NCBI GenBank assembly: GCA_905479065.1
Contig: CAJQLB010000018.1
Span: 27,665 to 91,664 of the forward strand
Source: an uncultured Flavobacteriaceae bacterium
GTDB taxonomy: Bacteria; Bacteroidota; Bacteroidia; Flavobacteriales; Flavobacteriaceae
DNA: 64,000 nucleotides
Direction: 5' to 3'
In this document: piece after piece, positions 44,732 to 55,953 of the stretch
Layout: each line of letters starts with the position of its first letter
How positions within the stretch are numbered: the stretch's first letter is position 1
Made by a program: the position numbers and the translations under genes
Notes under the pieces: generated by a model
Databases searched by the model: none
What the model saw: the letters and a program-made list of their open reading frames with translations, nothing else
What the model was told of the DNA's origin: nothing

Positions 44732-46753
44732 ATGAAAAACTGCGTTTTATTTCTTTTATTGTTATTAGTCTATGAACTTCCTGCTCAAAAGTCTGACCTA
44801 GACATACCGTCAAAAATCAAATATTTAAATGTAAAAATTCAAGAAACTGAAAGCGGTGAACGGCTCATTTGGCTCGATAGTCTTGTTCAAACTGTTTTAG
44901 ATCGTACAGAATTTAAGTACGATTCGATTGCAAGAGTCTCCATAAATTTTGCCATTGAAATAGATTCTTTGTCAAAAGCATCAAGACAACTTGCTGACCT
45001 CACTTATTACTACAACTATGTGGTAAGGCAACCTGAAGAAGGTATTCGGCTCTATAATTATTATAATGAAAAATTTAAAAATTTAAAAAATGACTCTAAT
45101 TTGGGATTCCTCCATTTATACGTAGCGGATTGTTTTGTCGCTGTGAATGAGTTGAATGAAGGTATCGAATTCTATAAAAAAGCTTTAGTCTACGGTGAGT
45201 TGTCGAATAATGAAAGGCTGAAAGCCTTGGCTAATTTGTATATGGGATATGTGTTTTCAAACAAAGGAACATTTACAGATGCTTCGGTAAATTTTAAAAA
45301 AGCAGCTCAAATTTTCACAAAGAGCAAAGACACCTTTAATTTATTGTCTACAAAAAATGCATTATCAATACTTTACAGTAAAAATTCTTTTTATGAGGAA
45401 GCAAAAAAGGAGCGTGATGAAGCGATTGAAATAGCTAAAAAATTGAATAAAGGCAATAATTTAATTAGTTTGTACTACAATTCGGCAGAAGATTCAAAAA
45501 GAATTGGAGATACGGCAAAGCAAATTGCATATTTAAAATTATCAATTGAAGAAAATCAAAAGAATAAGTATGCTGTAAATATTCAGCCTGTATTACTCGC
45601 CGCATTAACAAACGCTTACGCAGAAAGTGATAGTTTAAAAAAAGCTGAAATTAAATTTAAAGAATTAGAAATAGCATTAAATAAAGACGACAGTAAAGGC
45701 AATAAACGCTACTATTCTGACGCAAAAAAGACACTATCATTTGCTAAAGGCGATTACTACAATGCTCTTAAGCATGGCAAAAAGTATTTAAAAATACAAA
45801 AGGAAAGGCAGAAGTATGAGGAAATTATGCTGACAGAGAAGTTTTTATCTGATGTTTACAAAGCAATGAATGAAGACGTAAAAAGTAATGTTCATTTAGT
45901 AAATTATTATAAGATTAAAGATTCTGTTTCAAGCGTTAAGAATATTAAGTCTTTAGCTTTCTATCAAACTTTATATGAAACAGAAAAACGTGATCATAAA
46001 ATTGAAAATCAACGAGCAAGTATTGATGTATTAAATCTTAAAAACGAAAACAGCAGACAGTTACTCATTTTTGGCTTACTAAGTTTACTAGTTCTGTTTG
46101 CTTTAATTATTTTCTATCGTTCTTTTTTAAGTGCAAAACAGCGAGAGCGCAAGCAGCAAGAGTTTTCGCAAGAACTCATAAAGACTCAAGAAAATGAGCG
46201 TACAAGAATCGCAAAAGATCTTCATGACGGTGTAGGGCAACAAATAACATTGCTAAAAATGAAAGCTCAGAATTCAAATCAAGATGATTTATCTGGCTTG
46301 GCTCACGATGCACTTGAAGAGGTGAGGAGTATTTCGAGAAACTTATATCCAGCGACACTTGCAAAACTCGGATTAACAGACAGCATAGAGCAGCTTTTAT
46401 TAGACTTAGACGAAGAAACAGAAATGTTTGTCTCTGTTGAGATTGATAATGTCAATTCAAATTTTGATGATTTTGAGTCTCTAAATTTTTATAGGTTTAT
46501 TCAGGAGTGTGTCAATAACGTGTTAAAACATGCCAATGCAAAGACGCTAATTGTTAATATTAATAAGCACACAGACGGCATAAAAATTTTGATAAAGGAT
46601 AACGGAAATGGGTTTGACTTGAGTAATAAATTTAAGCAAAACAGTCTTGGTTTAAAAACTATGGCAGAACGCATAACTATGTTAAAAGGAAAATTTTCAA
46701 TTAATAGTAAACTTTCTGAAGGAACCTCAATATTAGTTCAAATTCCTTTTTAA
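44732..46753 (+). CDS. Sensor histidine kinase with periplasmic TPR region
   Basis: The 673-residue protein has a signal peptide, about 400 residues of TPR-like helices (for example LKALANLYMGYVFSNKGTFTDA), one transmembrane helix near 446-466 (LLIFGLLSLLVLFALIIFY), a HisKA_3 region with the phospho-acceptor H498 in KDLHDGVGQQITLLKM, and a HATPase domain with ECVNNVLKHANA and DNGNGFDL. The response regulator follows 2 bases later. Such NarX-like kinases with TPR sensors are frequent in Bacteroidota. The stimulus is unknown. Confidence 0.93.
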   Translation: MKNCVLFLLLLLVYELPAQKSDLDIPSKIKYLNVKIQETESGERLIWLDSLVQTVLDRTEFKYDSIARVSINFAIEIDSLSKASRQLADLTYYYNYVVRQPEEGIRLYNYYNEKFKNLKNDSNLGFLHLYVADCFVAVNELNEGIEFYKKALVYGELSNNERLKALANLYMGYVFSNKGTFTDASVNFKKAAQIFTKSKDTFNLLSTKNALSILYSKNSFYEEAKKERDEAIEIAKKLNKGNNLISLYYNSAEDSKRIGDTAKQIAYLKLSIEENQKNKYAVNIQPVLLAALTNAYAESDSLKKAEIKFKELEIALNKDDSKGNKRYYSDAKKTLSFAKGDYYNALKHGKKYLKIQKERQKYEEIMLTEKFLSDVYKAMNEDVKSNVHLVNYYKIKDSVSSVKNIKSLAFYQTLYETEKRDHKIENQRASIDVLNLKNENSRQLLIFGLLSLLVLFALIIFYRSFLSAKQRERKQQEFSQELIKTQENERTRIAKDLHDGVGQQITLLKMKAQNSNQDDLSGLAHDALEEVRSISRNLYPATLAKLGLTDSIEQLLLDLDEETEMFVSVEIDNVNSNFDDFESLNFYRFIQECVNNVLKHANAKTLIVNINKHTDGIKILIKDNGNGFDLSNKFKQNSLGLKTMAERITMLKGKFSINSKLSEGTSILVQIPF

Positions 46754-46755
46754 TT

Positions 46756-47394
46756 ATGAGAGACAACATTAGCATATTCATAGCAGACGACCATCCATTA
46801 TTATTGAGAGGTTTGATAGACCAACTAAAAGAATATGGTTATCATATGTCAGGTGCAGCTGACAATGGTGCCACTGCTTTAGATCAAATTGTAAAGATGC
46901 AACCTGACATTGCAATTTTAGATGAGGAAATGCCACTATTAACTGGTTTTGAGGTCATCAAAAAATGTAAAGAGAAAAACATTAATACGCGATTTATAAT
47001 TTTAACATCTCACAAAGAAAAAGCGTTTATTTATAAAGCAAAAAAATTGAATATTTCTGGATACATCATAAAAGATGAGCCATTTATTGAAATACACAAG
47101 TGTATTCAAAGCGTTAGTAAAGGTATTCCTTATTTTAGCGATATTTTTAGCTCTGTTTTTAAGAATGAGGTTTCGCCAGAATTACAAAAGTTAAAATTAT
47201 TGTCACCTTCAGAACGTACCATAGTAAAATTAATTGCTCAGAATAAGAGTACTAAAGAAATTGGGGAGTTACTGTTCGTTTCAAGTCGCACTATAGAAAA
47301 ACATCGATCGAACATCATATCTAAGCTAGACCTTGGCTATCAAAAAAAGTCATTGAGCACTTGGGCAAATGACAATAAGCATTTAATTACTTAG
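46756..47394 (+). CDS. LuxR/NarL-type response regulator
   Basis: The 212-residue protein has a receiver domain with the acidic pair DD (residues 11-12), the phospho-acceptor D56 in AILDEEMP and the Thr and Lys of the switch (FIILTSH, IIKDE). Its C-terminal HTH is of LuxR type: LSPSERTIVKLIAQNKSTKE followed by VSSRTIEKHRSNIISKL. It is translationally coupled to the histidine kinase gene and is its obvious partner. The targets are not visible. Confidence 0.95.
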   Translation: MRDNISIFIADDHPLLLRGLIDQLKEYGYHMSGAADNGATALDQIVKMQPDIAILDEEMPLLTGFEVIKKCKEKNINTRFIILTSHKEKAFIYKAKKLNISGYIIKDEPFIEIHKCIQSVSKGIPYFSDIFSSVFKNEVSPELQKLKLLSPSERTIVKLIAQNKSTKEIGELLFVSSRTIEKHRSNIISKLDLGYQKKSLSTWANDNKHLIT

Positions 47395-47421
47395 TTTTTA
47401 CTAAAAAATGATTAGGAAGCT

Positions 47422-47961
47422 TTAGTTTACTGTCATTGGTACTTTGACCCTTAAAGTATCCCAACCCAGAAACATGTTTCCTTCATCATCAAAAGTGATA
47501 GAAAAGGCTTCCAACACGTCTTTAGCCTGAGAGGTTTCAACGATGATTCTAGCAACATCATTATCTTTATTGTAGAAGTAGCTTCCCCAAACATTGAGAT
47601 CAGAACTAAAAATTAAGGTCCATTCTTTTTCTCCTGGAATAGTAGATAAAGTGTAAGTTCCCGCTTTTATTACTGTACCAGCTACCTGCATATTTTTATA
47701 AAAAGTTATTTCTACTGCTTCATTTGCCCCAGTTCTCCACTGTTTTCCATTTGGAATTAGCTCACTCAAAGAACGTCCTTTTAGCTGCGGTCTGCCGTAA
47801 ATAACTTTAACATTTTTATCTGATACCTTGTAACTGCTCGGGAAGGATGCGGCATCCATTGGACTTTTGTCTATTGGTGCAAATTTTTGAGCATTTAAAT
47901 TCGTAGATAATAGCATAATGCCGAAACACAACATTATATTTTTAATAGTACAGCTTTTCAT
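47422..47961 (-). CDS. Exported DUF2911 protein
   Basis: A signal peptide (IMLCFGIMLLSTNLNAQ) is followed by a DUF2911 domain spanning most of the 179 residues: VKVIYGRPQLKGRSLSELIP, WRTGANEAVEITFYKN and AGTYTLSTIPGEKEWTLIFS. The family is common in Bacteroidota and uncharacterised. The gene is convergent with the response regulator, with 27 bases between them, and has its own -7 box. Confidence 0.9.
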   Translation of the reverse strand: MKSCTIKNIMLCFGIMLLSTNLNAQKFAPIDKSPMDAASFPSSYKVSDKNVKVIYGRPQLKGRSLSELIPNGKQWRTGANEAVEITFYKNMQVAGTVIKAGTYTLSTIPGEKEWTLIFSSDLNVWGSYFYNKDNDVARIIVETSQAKDVLEAFSITFDDEGNMFLGWDTLRVKVPMTVN

Positions 47962-47977
47962 TTGTTTAAATTTTATA

Positions 47978-47985
47978 CAAAATTA
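47978..47985 (-). promoter_or_regulatory. -7 promoter element of the DUF2911 gene
   Basis: The minus strand reads TAATTTTG, matching TAnnTTTG, 16 bases before the start codon. The rest of the 224-base gap up to asnB is extremely AT-rich, and I see no further structure in it. Confidence 0.45.
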
Positions 47986-48185
47986 ATTAATTGTGAGAGG
48001 TTAAAAATGAAACTTTTTGTTAAAGTTTTTTATATCCAAGAATAAGTAGTTAATTCAAGCGTGAAAAATTGCATTTTTATTTAAATTATTAATTTTTTGT
48101 TATAATATGTAATTAAAAAATGATTTTATGTTTATATATTTATATATTATATTCATTTTTGTTATTAATATAAAATAAAATAAAT

Positions 48186-49847
48186 ATGTGCGGTATAGTA
48201 TGTGCGTTTGATTTGAAACAGAAAAGTGAAATTTTAAGGCCACAAGTGTTGGAAATGGCAAAGACCATTAGACATCGCGGTCCAGATTGGAGTGGAATAT
48301 ACGATGATGATAAGGCAATTTTGGCGCATGAGCGTCTAGCAATCGTAGATCCAGCTTCTGGTAAACAACCATTATTTAGTGAAAATAAACAACTTATTTT
48401 AGCAGCTAATGGTGAGATTTACAACCATAGAGAACTCAGAAGTCAATTTCCAAATTATGAGTTTCAAACTGAAAGTGATTGTGAAGTTATTTTAGCACTT
48501 TACAAAGAAAAGGGTGTTCATTTTGTCGATGACATGAATGGGATTTTTGGTTTTGCCTTATACGACAAGGAGAAGGATGAGTATTTCATTGCTCGAGATC
48601 ATATGGGAATTATCCCTCTATACATAGGATGGGATAAATACGGGACATTTTATGTGGCTTCAGAATTAAAAGCTTTGGAAGGGATATGTACCACAATAGA
48701 ATTATTTCCTCCTGGCCATTTTATGAGCAGTAAGGATGGTGAATTGGTGCAATGGTATAGGCGTGACTGGGAAGATTATCAAGCTGTAAAAGATAACAAA
48801 ACTAGCATTGCTGAGGTGAGACAAGCGCTTGAAGATGCAGTGCATAGGCAATTGATGAGTGACGTTCCTTATGGCGTCTTGTTGTCGGGTGGGCTAGATT
48901 CATCTGTTACTTCCGCTATTGCAAAAAAATATGCAGAACGACGCATAGAGGCAGATGATAAAGAACAAGCATGGTGGCCTCAGTTGCATAGTTTTTCTGT
49001 TGGTTTGGAAGGCTCACCTGATTTAGTTGCTGCTAAAAAAGTTGCAGATCATATTGGTACGATTCATCATGAAATAGTATTCACTATTCAAGAAGGTTTG
49101 GATGCCATAAATGATGTTATTTACCAATTAGAGACTTACGATATTACAACCATTAGAGCGAGTACTCCTATGTATCTTATGGCACGTGTCATTAAATCTA
49201 TGGGGATCAAAATGGTGTTATCAGGTGAAGGAGCCGATGAGTTATTTGGTGGCTATTTGTATTTTCATAAGGCACCAAATGCTGAGGAGTTTCATGAAGA
49301 AACCGTACGTAAATTGAGTAAATTACACATGTATGATTGTTTGAGGGCAAACAAGAGTTTAGCTGCATGGGGAATCGAAGGCCGGGTACCATTTTTAGAC
49401 AAGGAATTTATGGATGTTGCCATGCGTTTAAATCCACAAGACAAAATGATTAATAATGAGCGTATGGAGAAATGGATTGTTAGAAAGGCTTTTGAAGACA
49501 TGTTACCTGAGTCTGTGGCTTGGAGACAAAAAGAGCAATTTAGTGACGGTGTTGGTTATAGTTGGATTGATACCTTGAAAGTGGTTGTTGATACCGAGGT
49601 GACTCAAGAGCAACTAGCAAATGCACATTTTAGGTATCCAATTCAAACTCCCCAAAATAAAGAAGAGTACTATTATCGAACGATATTTGAGTCTCATTTT
49701 CCTAGTGATACTGCGGCTAAAAGTGTTCCTCAAGAGCCAAGTGTTGCATGTAGCACAAAAATTGCTTTGGAGTGGGATGAGGCATTTAAAAACATGAATG
49801 ATCCTTCAGGTAGGGCTGTTGCGAAAGTTCATGACGACGCTTACTAA
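48186..49847 (+). CDS. asnB: Asparagine synthetase B (glutamine-hydrolysing)
   Basis: The enzyme amidates aspartate using glutamine and ATP. The 553-residue protein has the N-terminal nucleophile Cys2 (MCGIVCAFD), the class II glutaminase motifs RHRGPDWSG and ILAANGEIYNHREL, and a synthetase domain with the pyrophosphate motif VLLSGGLDSSVTSA and SGEGADELFGGY. It ends with GRAVAKVHDDAY, as in AsnB of Proteobacteria and Bacteroidota. The leader is long and AT-rich. It stands alone. Confidence 0.98.
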   Translation: MCGIVCAFDLKQKSEILRPQVLEMAKTIRHRGPDWSGIYDDDKAILAHERLAIVDPASGKQPLFSENKQLILAANGEIYNHRELRSQFPNYEFQTESDCEVILALYKEKGVHFVDDMNGIFGFALYDKEKDEYFIARDHMGIIPLYIGWDKYGTFYVASELKALEGICTTIELFPPGHFMSSKDGELVQWYRRDWEDYQAVKDNKTSIAEVRQALEDAVHRQLMSDVPYGVLLSGGLDSSVTSAIAKKYAERRIEADDKEQAWWPQLHSFSVGLEGSPDLVAAKKVADHIGTIHHEIVFTIQEGLDAINDVIYQLETYDITTIRASTPMYLMARVIKSMGIKMVLSGEGADELFGGYLYFHKAPNAEEFHEETVRKLSKLHMYDCLRANKSLAAWGIEGRVPFLDKEFMDVAMRLNPQDKMINNERMEKWIVRKAFEDMLPESVAWRQKEQFSDGVGYSWIDTLKVVVDTEVTQEQLANAHFRYPIQTPQNKEEYYYRTIFESHFPSDTAAKSVPQEPSVACSTKIALEWDEAFKNMNDPSGRAVAKVHDDAY

Positions 49848-52144
<2,297 letters not shown>

Positions 52145-52165
52145 ATAGTCTCAAAAACAATTTAT

Positions 52166-52191
52166 AAAATGCCTGTTTACAGGCATTTTTT
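52166..52191 (+). terminator. Rho-independent terminator of gyrB
   Basis: AAAATGCCTGT and ACAGGCATTTT form a perfect stem around a very small loop, followed by a run of T. It lies about 20 bases after the gyrB stop. Confidence 0.8.
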
Positions 52192-52283
52192 GTACTCTTT
52201 TATTTTGTTAAAAAGTAAATTTCATCGATAACACAATCTTTTTTTGTAAATTTAAAAGACCGATTAGTTCTAAAATTAAAAAC

Positions 52284-53330
52284 ATGAGAGCTTTATTTAT
52301 CACCCTAGTTGTTTTTTTTTCAACGAATGTTGTAAAATCACAAGTATTTGAAAGTATTTTAATTGCTTCTGATGATGCAAGTCTTTTAATGGAAAATTAC
52401 ACCAACCCAGTAATTAGAGGATTAATGTCAGACATGAATAATGGTTGGTATACCACGGCGAAGACCCACAAAAAATTAGGTTTTGATGTGACCATAACTG
52501 CGAATGTCGCATTGGTTCCAAAATCTGACGAAATGTTTGCTTTTATACCAACAGACTACAGTTACTTATCGCTTCCAAATGGTGAAAATGAGTTGCCAAC
52601 ATTAATGAGTTCTTCAAATACTGATACCAGAGTTAACGTTCAAATTGATAACGGAAATGGGACTTTTAATGTGGCTAGTTTTGACATGCCCGGTGGGATA
52701 AAGGATGATTTACCAATTAATGCAGTGCCTACTCCCATGGTGCAATTTGGATTGGGGTTACCATTTAAAACAGATATTAAATTACGCGTAGTTCCAAAGA
52801 TAAGTTTTGATGATAATCTAGAAACTAATTTATTTGGTTTGGGATTGCAACATGATCTGATGCAGTATCTAGGGCCTTTAGAGAACTTACCTTTGAACGT
52901 TTCGTTGCTTGCAGCATTCACAAATATGAAGGTTACTTATACGATTGGAGACGATGATCTTTCCGATGACATCATTTCATCAAATGCTCTAGCTGAATTT
53001 AAAATGAAAACATGGACGTTACAAGCTTTGGCATCTCTTGATTTTAAAATACTTACTGTCTATGGGGGAGTTGGTTATAACAATGGTACAGCCACAACTA
53101 AAATTAAAGGGGATTACACGATTAATTATGATGTTGAAGATGGTTCAGGAAACTTTATAAATACGGTCAGTGAAATAATTTCAAATCCTATAAATCTAGA
53201 TTTTTCTGCTAATAACATCAAAGCAACGCTAGGAGCAAGAATTAATATTGGATTCTTTAAAATATTTACAGACTACTCATTTCAAAAATATAATACAGTA
53301 ACAGCGGGAATCGCTTTTAGTTTCAGATAA
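52284..53330 (+). CDS. Outer-membrane β-barrel protein (DUF6588-like)
   Basis: A signal peptide (LFITLVVFFSTNVVKSQ) is followed by about 330 residues of alternating β-strands, for example TTKIKGDYTINYDVEDG and IKATLGARINIGFFKIF, ending in GIAFSFR with an aromatic residue next to the end. This fits a small outer-membrane barrel. I connect it to the DUF6588 group of Bacteroidota from memory only. The function is unknown. It lies between gyrB and mdh with its own untranslated flanks. Confidence 0.7.
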   Translation: MRALFITLVVFFSTNVVKSQVFESILIASDDASLLMENYTNPVIRGLMSDMNNGWYTTAKTHKKLGFDVTITANVALVPKSDEMFAFIPTDYSYLSLPNGENELPTLMSSSNTDTRVNVQIDNGNGTFNVASFDMPGGIKDDLPINAVPTPMVQFGLGLPFKTDIKLRVVPKISFDDNLETNLFGLGLQHDLMQYLGPLENLPLNVSLLAAFTNMKVTYTIGDDDLSDDIISSNALAEFKMKTWTLQALASLDFKILTVYGGVGYNNGTATTKIKGDYTINYDVEDGSGNFINTVSEIISNPINLDFSANNIKATLGARINIGFFKIFTDYSFQKYNTVTAGIAFSFR

Positions 53331-53386
53331 ACTAGCAAAAATAGGTTTGCTGAAATGTTTTTTATTTTATCTAGCACTTTCTTTAT

Positions 53387-53412
53387 TTGACAATGATTAT
53401 TTTGTAATTTTG
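53387..53412 (+). promoter_or_regulatory. Promoter of mdh
   Basis: TTG at 53387-53389 is followed after 15 bases by TAATTTTG (53405-53412), an exact -7 match. The spacing is shorter than the usual 19-21. The leader to the ATG is about 34 bases. Confidence 0.45.
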
Positions 53413-53446
53413 CGGCTTAAAACGAACTTAAAATCACATAAAAAAT

Positions 53447-54373
53447 ATGAAAATTACAGTAGTTGGAGCAGGAGCGGTTGGAGCGAGCTGTGCAGAATAT
53501 ATTGCTATTAAAAATTTTGCCTCGGAAGTTGTTTTACTAGATATCAAAGAAGGCTATGCGGAAGGAAAAGCAATGGATTTAATGCAAACGGCGTCCTTGA
53601 ATGCTTTTGATACAAAAATCACTGGAAGTACAAATGATTATGAAAAAACTGCAAACAGTGATATTTGTGTTATCACTTCTGGTATTCCAAGAAAGCCAGG
53701 AATGACGAGGGAGGAATTGATTGGTATTAATGCAGGGATTGTTAAAACAGTGTCGACAAGTCTCATTCAACATTCTCCAAATACCATCATCATTGTTGTA
53801 AGCAATCCAATGGACACCATGACTTATTTGGTTCACAAGTCTACTAACCTACCTAAAAATAGAATCATTGGTATGGGAGGTGCGCTTGATTCAGCTCGTT
53901 TTAAATATAGATTAGCAGAGGCTTTAGAGGCTCCAATAAGTGATGTTGATGGTATGGTTATTGGAGGTCATAGTGATAAGGGAATGGTTCCTCTAATTAA
54001 TCATGCCACAAGAAATAGTGTGAAAGTATCAGAATTTTTATCTAAAGACCGTATGGATCAGGTGACAGAAGCAACTAAAGTAGGAGGAGCAACTTTGACG
54101 AAACTTCTCGGAACCTCGGCTTGGTATGCACCGGGTGCCGCTGTATCAGGATTAGTTCAAGCAATTGCTTGTGATCAGCATAAATTGTTTCCATGTTCTG
54201 TCTTGTTGGACGGTGAATTTGGACTACACGATTTATGTATTGGTGTACCTGTTATACTAGGTAAAAATGGTATTGAAAAAATCATTGAAATTGACCTAAA
54301 CGATAAAGAAAAAGCACACCTAAATGAAAGCGCTTCAGGTGTAAAGAAAACAAACAGTTTATTAGAATTTTAA
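53447..54373 (+). CDS. mdh: Malate dehydrogenase
   Basis: This NAD-dependent TCA-cycle enzyme interconverts malate and oxaloacetate. The 308-residue protein is of the lactate-dehydrogenase-like class: VVGAGAVGASCAEYIA (NAD-binding), ITSGIPRKPGMTREEL with the malate-specific Arg, VVSNPMDTMTYL and the catalytic His in VIGGHSDKGMVPL. The residues after GIPRKPGM argue for malate rather than lactate. A small exported protein gene follows after 13 bases. Confidence 0.97.
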   Translation: MKITVVGAGAVGASCAEYIAIKNFASEVVLLDIKEGYAEGKAMDLMQTASLNAFDTKITGSTNDYEKTANSDICVITSGIPRKPGMTREELIGINAGIVKTVSTSLIQHSPNTIIIVVSNPMDTMTYLVHKSTNLPKNRIIGMGGALDSARFKYRLAEALEAPISDVDGMVIGGHSDKGMVPLINHATRNSVKVSEFLSKDRMDQVTEATKVGGATLTKLLGTSAWYAPGAAVSGLVQAIACDQHKLFPCSVLLDGEFGLHDLCIGVPVILGKNGIEKIIEIDLNDKEKAHLNESASGVKKTNSLLEF

Positions 54374-54386
54374 TCCATAAAATTAC

Positions 54387-55043
54387 ATGAGAACCACAGT
54401 CATATTTTTTGTAGCAATTGTAACAAGTTTATTTGGATTTTCCCAAAATAATTTAACGGAGGGTGTCGTCGTTATCTCTCAAACCATGTCAAGTGACAAT
54501 GATGAGATGAATGCACAGCTCGCAATGATGGGAGACATGAGAACCACAACTTATTTTAAAAATGATAAATCAAGAACAGAAGTTTCAAGTCCCATGACTG
54601 GAGATATGATTGTGATTACTGATGGTGCCTCCAAAGAAATGGTAACATTCATGGATAATCCTATGTTAGGAAAAAAATACATTAAAGGTTCATTAGATAT
54701 AGCGCAAAGTGCACTAAATGATATCGTCATAACCAAAGGAGATGAAACTAAGATGTTTTTAAATTTCGAGTGTCAACAATACTTTGTGACATCCTCAGTA
54801 CAAGGACAACCTATGGAAATGGAAGTGTTTACAACCGACGCCATAAATGCTTATTCTCAACAAACAGCTCCTTATGGTGATGAAATTAAGGGTTTTCCAC
54901 TGTATGTTTCTTTATCGATGAATCAGATGGGATCCAATATTAAGGTTGTTAGTAATGTTATTGAAATCAAAAAAGAAGTTTTAGACGATGAAAAGTTTAG
55001 TTTAGAAATTTTAGACGGTTATGATGAAATGAAGCAGGAGTAA
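54387..55043 (+). CDS. Exported protein, DUF4412-like
   Basis: A signal peptide (TVIFFVAIVTSLFGFSQ) precedes about 195 residues with a pattern of β-strands: GVVVISQTMSSDNDEMNAQL, TTTYFKNDKSRTEVS, MIVITDGASKEMVTFMD and TKMFLNFECQQYFVTS. This resembles the DUF4412 group of periplasmic proteins, which I state with low certainty. It follows mdh closely and ends in a strong terminator, so it is likely in the mdh transcript. No function is known. Confidence 0.65.
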   Translation: MRTTVIFFVAIVTSLFGFSQNNLTEGVVVISQTMSSDNDEMNAQLAMMGDMRTTTYFKNDKSRTEVSSPMTGDMIVITDGASKEMVTFMDNPMLGKKYIKGSLDIAQSALNDIVITKGDETKMFLNFECQQYFVTSSVQGQPMEMEVFTTDAINAYSQQTAPYGDEIKGFPLYVSLSMNQMGSNIKVVSNVIEIKKEVLDDEKFSLEILDGYDEMKQE

Positions 55044-55064
55044 CTAGAGAAATTAACTTGAGAT

Positions 55065-55108
55065 AATTACAAAAAAGAGCAACCACAGTGTTGCTCTTTT
55101 TTGTAATT
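55065..55108 (+). terminator. Long terminator after the mdh unit
   Basis: The 19-base arm at 55065-55083 pairs perfectly with 55090-55108 around a 6-base loop; the core reads AAGAGCAAC/GTTGCTCTT and a T-run lies within the 3' arm. It is one of the strongest hairpins in the window. Confidence 0.85.
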
Positions 55109-55187
55109 GAAATAAGCTGTTTTATGATGACGAGTTTTTTGAAGTAATATTTCTGCAAATACCACTGACGGCGCATTATTATTTTTT

Positions 55188-55195
55188 TATATTTG
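55188..55195 (+). promoter_or_regulatory. -7 promoter element abutting an ATG
   Basis: TATATTTG is followed by only 4 bases (GCCC) before the ATG at 55200. Transcription would begin at or beside the start codon, giving a leaderless mRNA. Confidence 0.5.
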
Positions 55196-55199
55196 GCCC

Positions 55200-55817
55200 A
55201 TGAATTTAAAGAGGTTTACGGGCGCGCTCGTTATATTAATTACGTTTCTAGGGGTTATTTATCAACAGCAAAACACCCCTCCTAATCAAGAAATTGTATT
55301 GCAATTTACGGATGCCCATGTAACCATTTCAGAAACTCAGCATACCTTAGATCTGATAAAAAATCAGTTGCATCATCTTGGAGCTCACAATATTCGTGTT
55401 AAAGAAATTGATGGAGGAATTTTAACAATTACTTATTACAGTACTATTGAGGCCTCGGATATAAAGAAAAATTTAATTCAAAAAAGCTACCTTCTAAAGG
55501 GTTACAGCAACAGAAGTCAAAATCACTCTTCAGAAAAATCATCATTAAAAAATGATGTTGTGAATTATGACGTTGATGTATTCTTGTTAAAGAATACAAC
55601 TGATATCGAAAGCAATCAATTAGCTGCGATTTTTTTAGAATTAAGCGCTGACAACCAGAGAATTTTAATTCCAAAATTCTTGATATTCTCCCCTAAGTTA
55701 TATGATAAAAACAAAAACATCGGCCAAGAGACTTACAAACCATCGCATGATGTTATTCTATCAGATGGTAAAAAATATTACCATACACTTAACGTAAGAG
55801 CAGGGCCGTTTGTGTGA
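55200..55817 (+). CDS. Membrane-anchored protein of unknown function
   Basis: I do not recognise the family. The 205-residue product has one N-terminal hydrophobic helix (TGALVILITFLGVIYQ, residues 6-21). An extracytoplasmic part follows with strand-helix-strand units such as IVLQFTDAHVTISETQHTL and HNIRVKEIDGGILTITYY, which look like a ferredoxin-like or heavy-metal-associated-type fold. It ends with KKYYHTLNVRAGPFV. It lies alone between two promoter-equipped neighbours. The -7 box directly before the ATG implies a leaderless message. Confidence 0.65.
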   Translation: MNLKRFTGALVILITFLGVIYQQQNTPPNQEIVLQFTDAHVTISETQHTLDLIKNQLHHLGAHNIRVKEIDGGILTITYYSTIEASDIKKNLIQKSYLLKGYSNRSQNHSSEKSSLKNDVVNYDVDVFLLKNTTDIESNQLAAIFLELSADNQRILIPKFLIFSPKLYDKNKNIGQETYKPSHDVILSDGKKYYHTLNVRAGPFV

Positions 55818-55888
55818 TGGTTCACACTCCTCAAAGATTTGAGGATCGCTTTTATTACAGCACCAAAAACTCTTTTAATAATAAAAAA

Positions 55889-55919
55889 TTGTCTAATACT
55901 CGTGTAAATTTTATATTTG
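55889..55919 (+). promoter_or_regulatory. Consensus promoter of secDF
   Basis: TTG (55889-55891), 20 bases, then TATATTTG (55912-55919): this is the best match in the window to the Bacteroidota promoter TTG-N19-21-TAnnTTTG. The leader to the secDF start is about 34 bases. Confidence 0.7.
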
Positions 55920-55953
55920 CCCGATTTAAATTTTAGACTAAAAAATCAATACA

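Noticed and set aside
47986..48185. Very AT-rich gap before asnB considered as a replication origin
   Set aside because: No DnaA boxes or iterons are visible and no dnaA or dnaN lies nearby; gyrB alone is not evidence.
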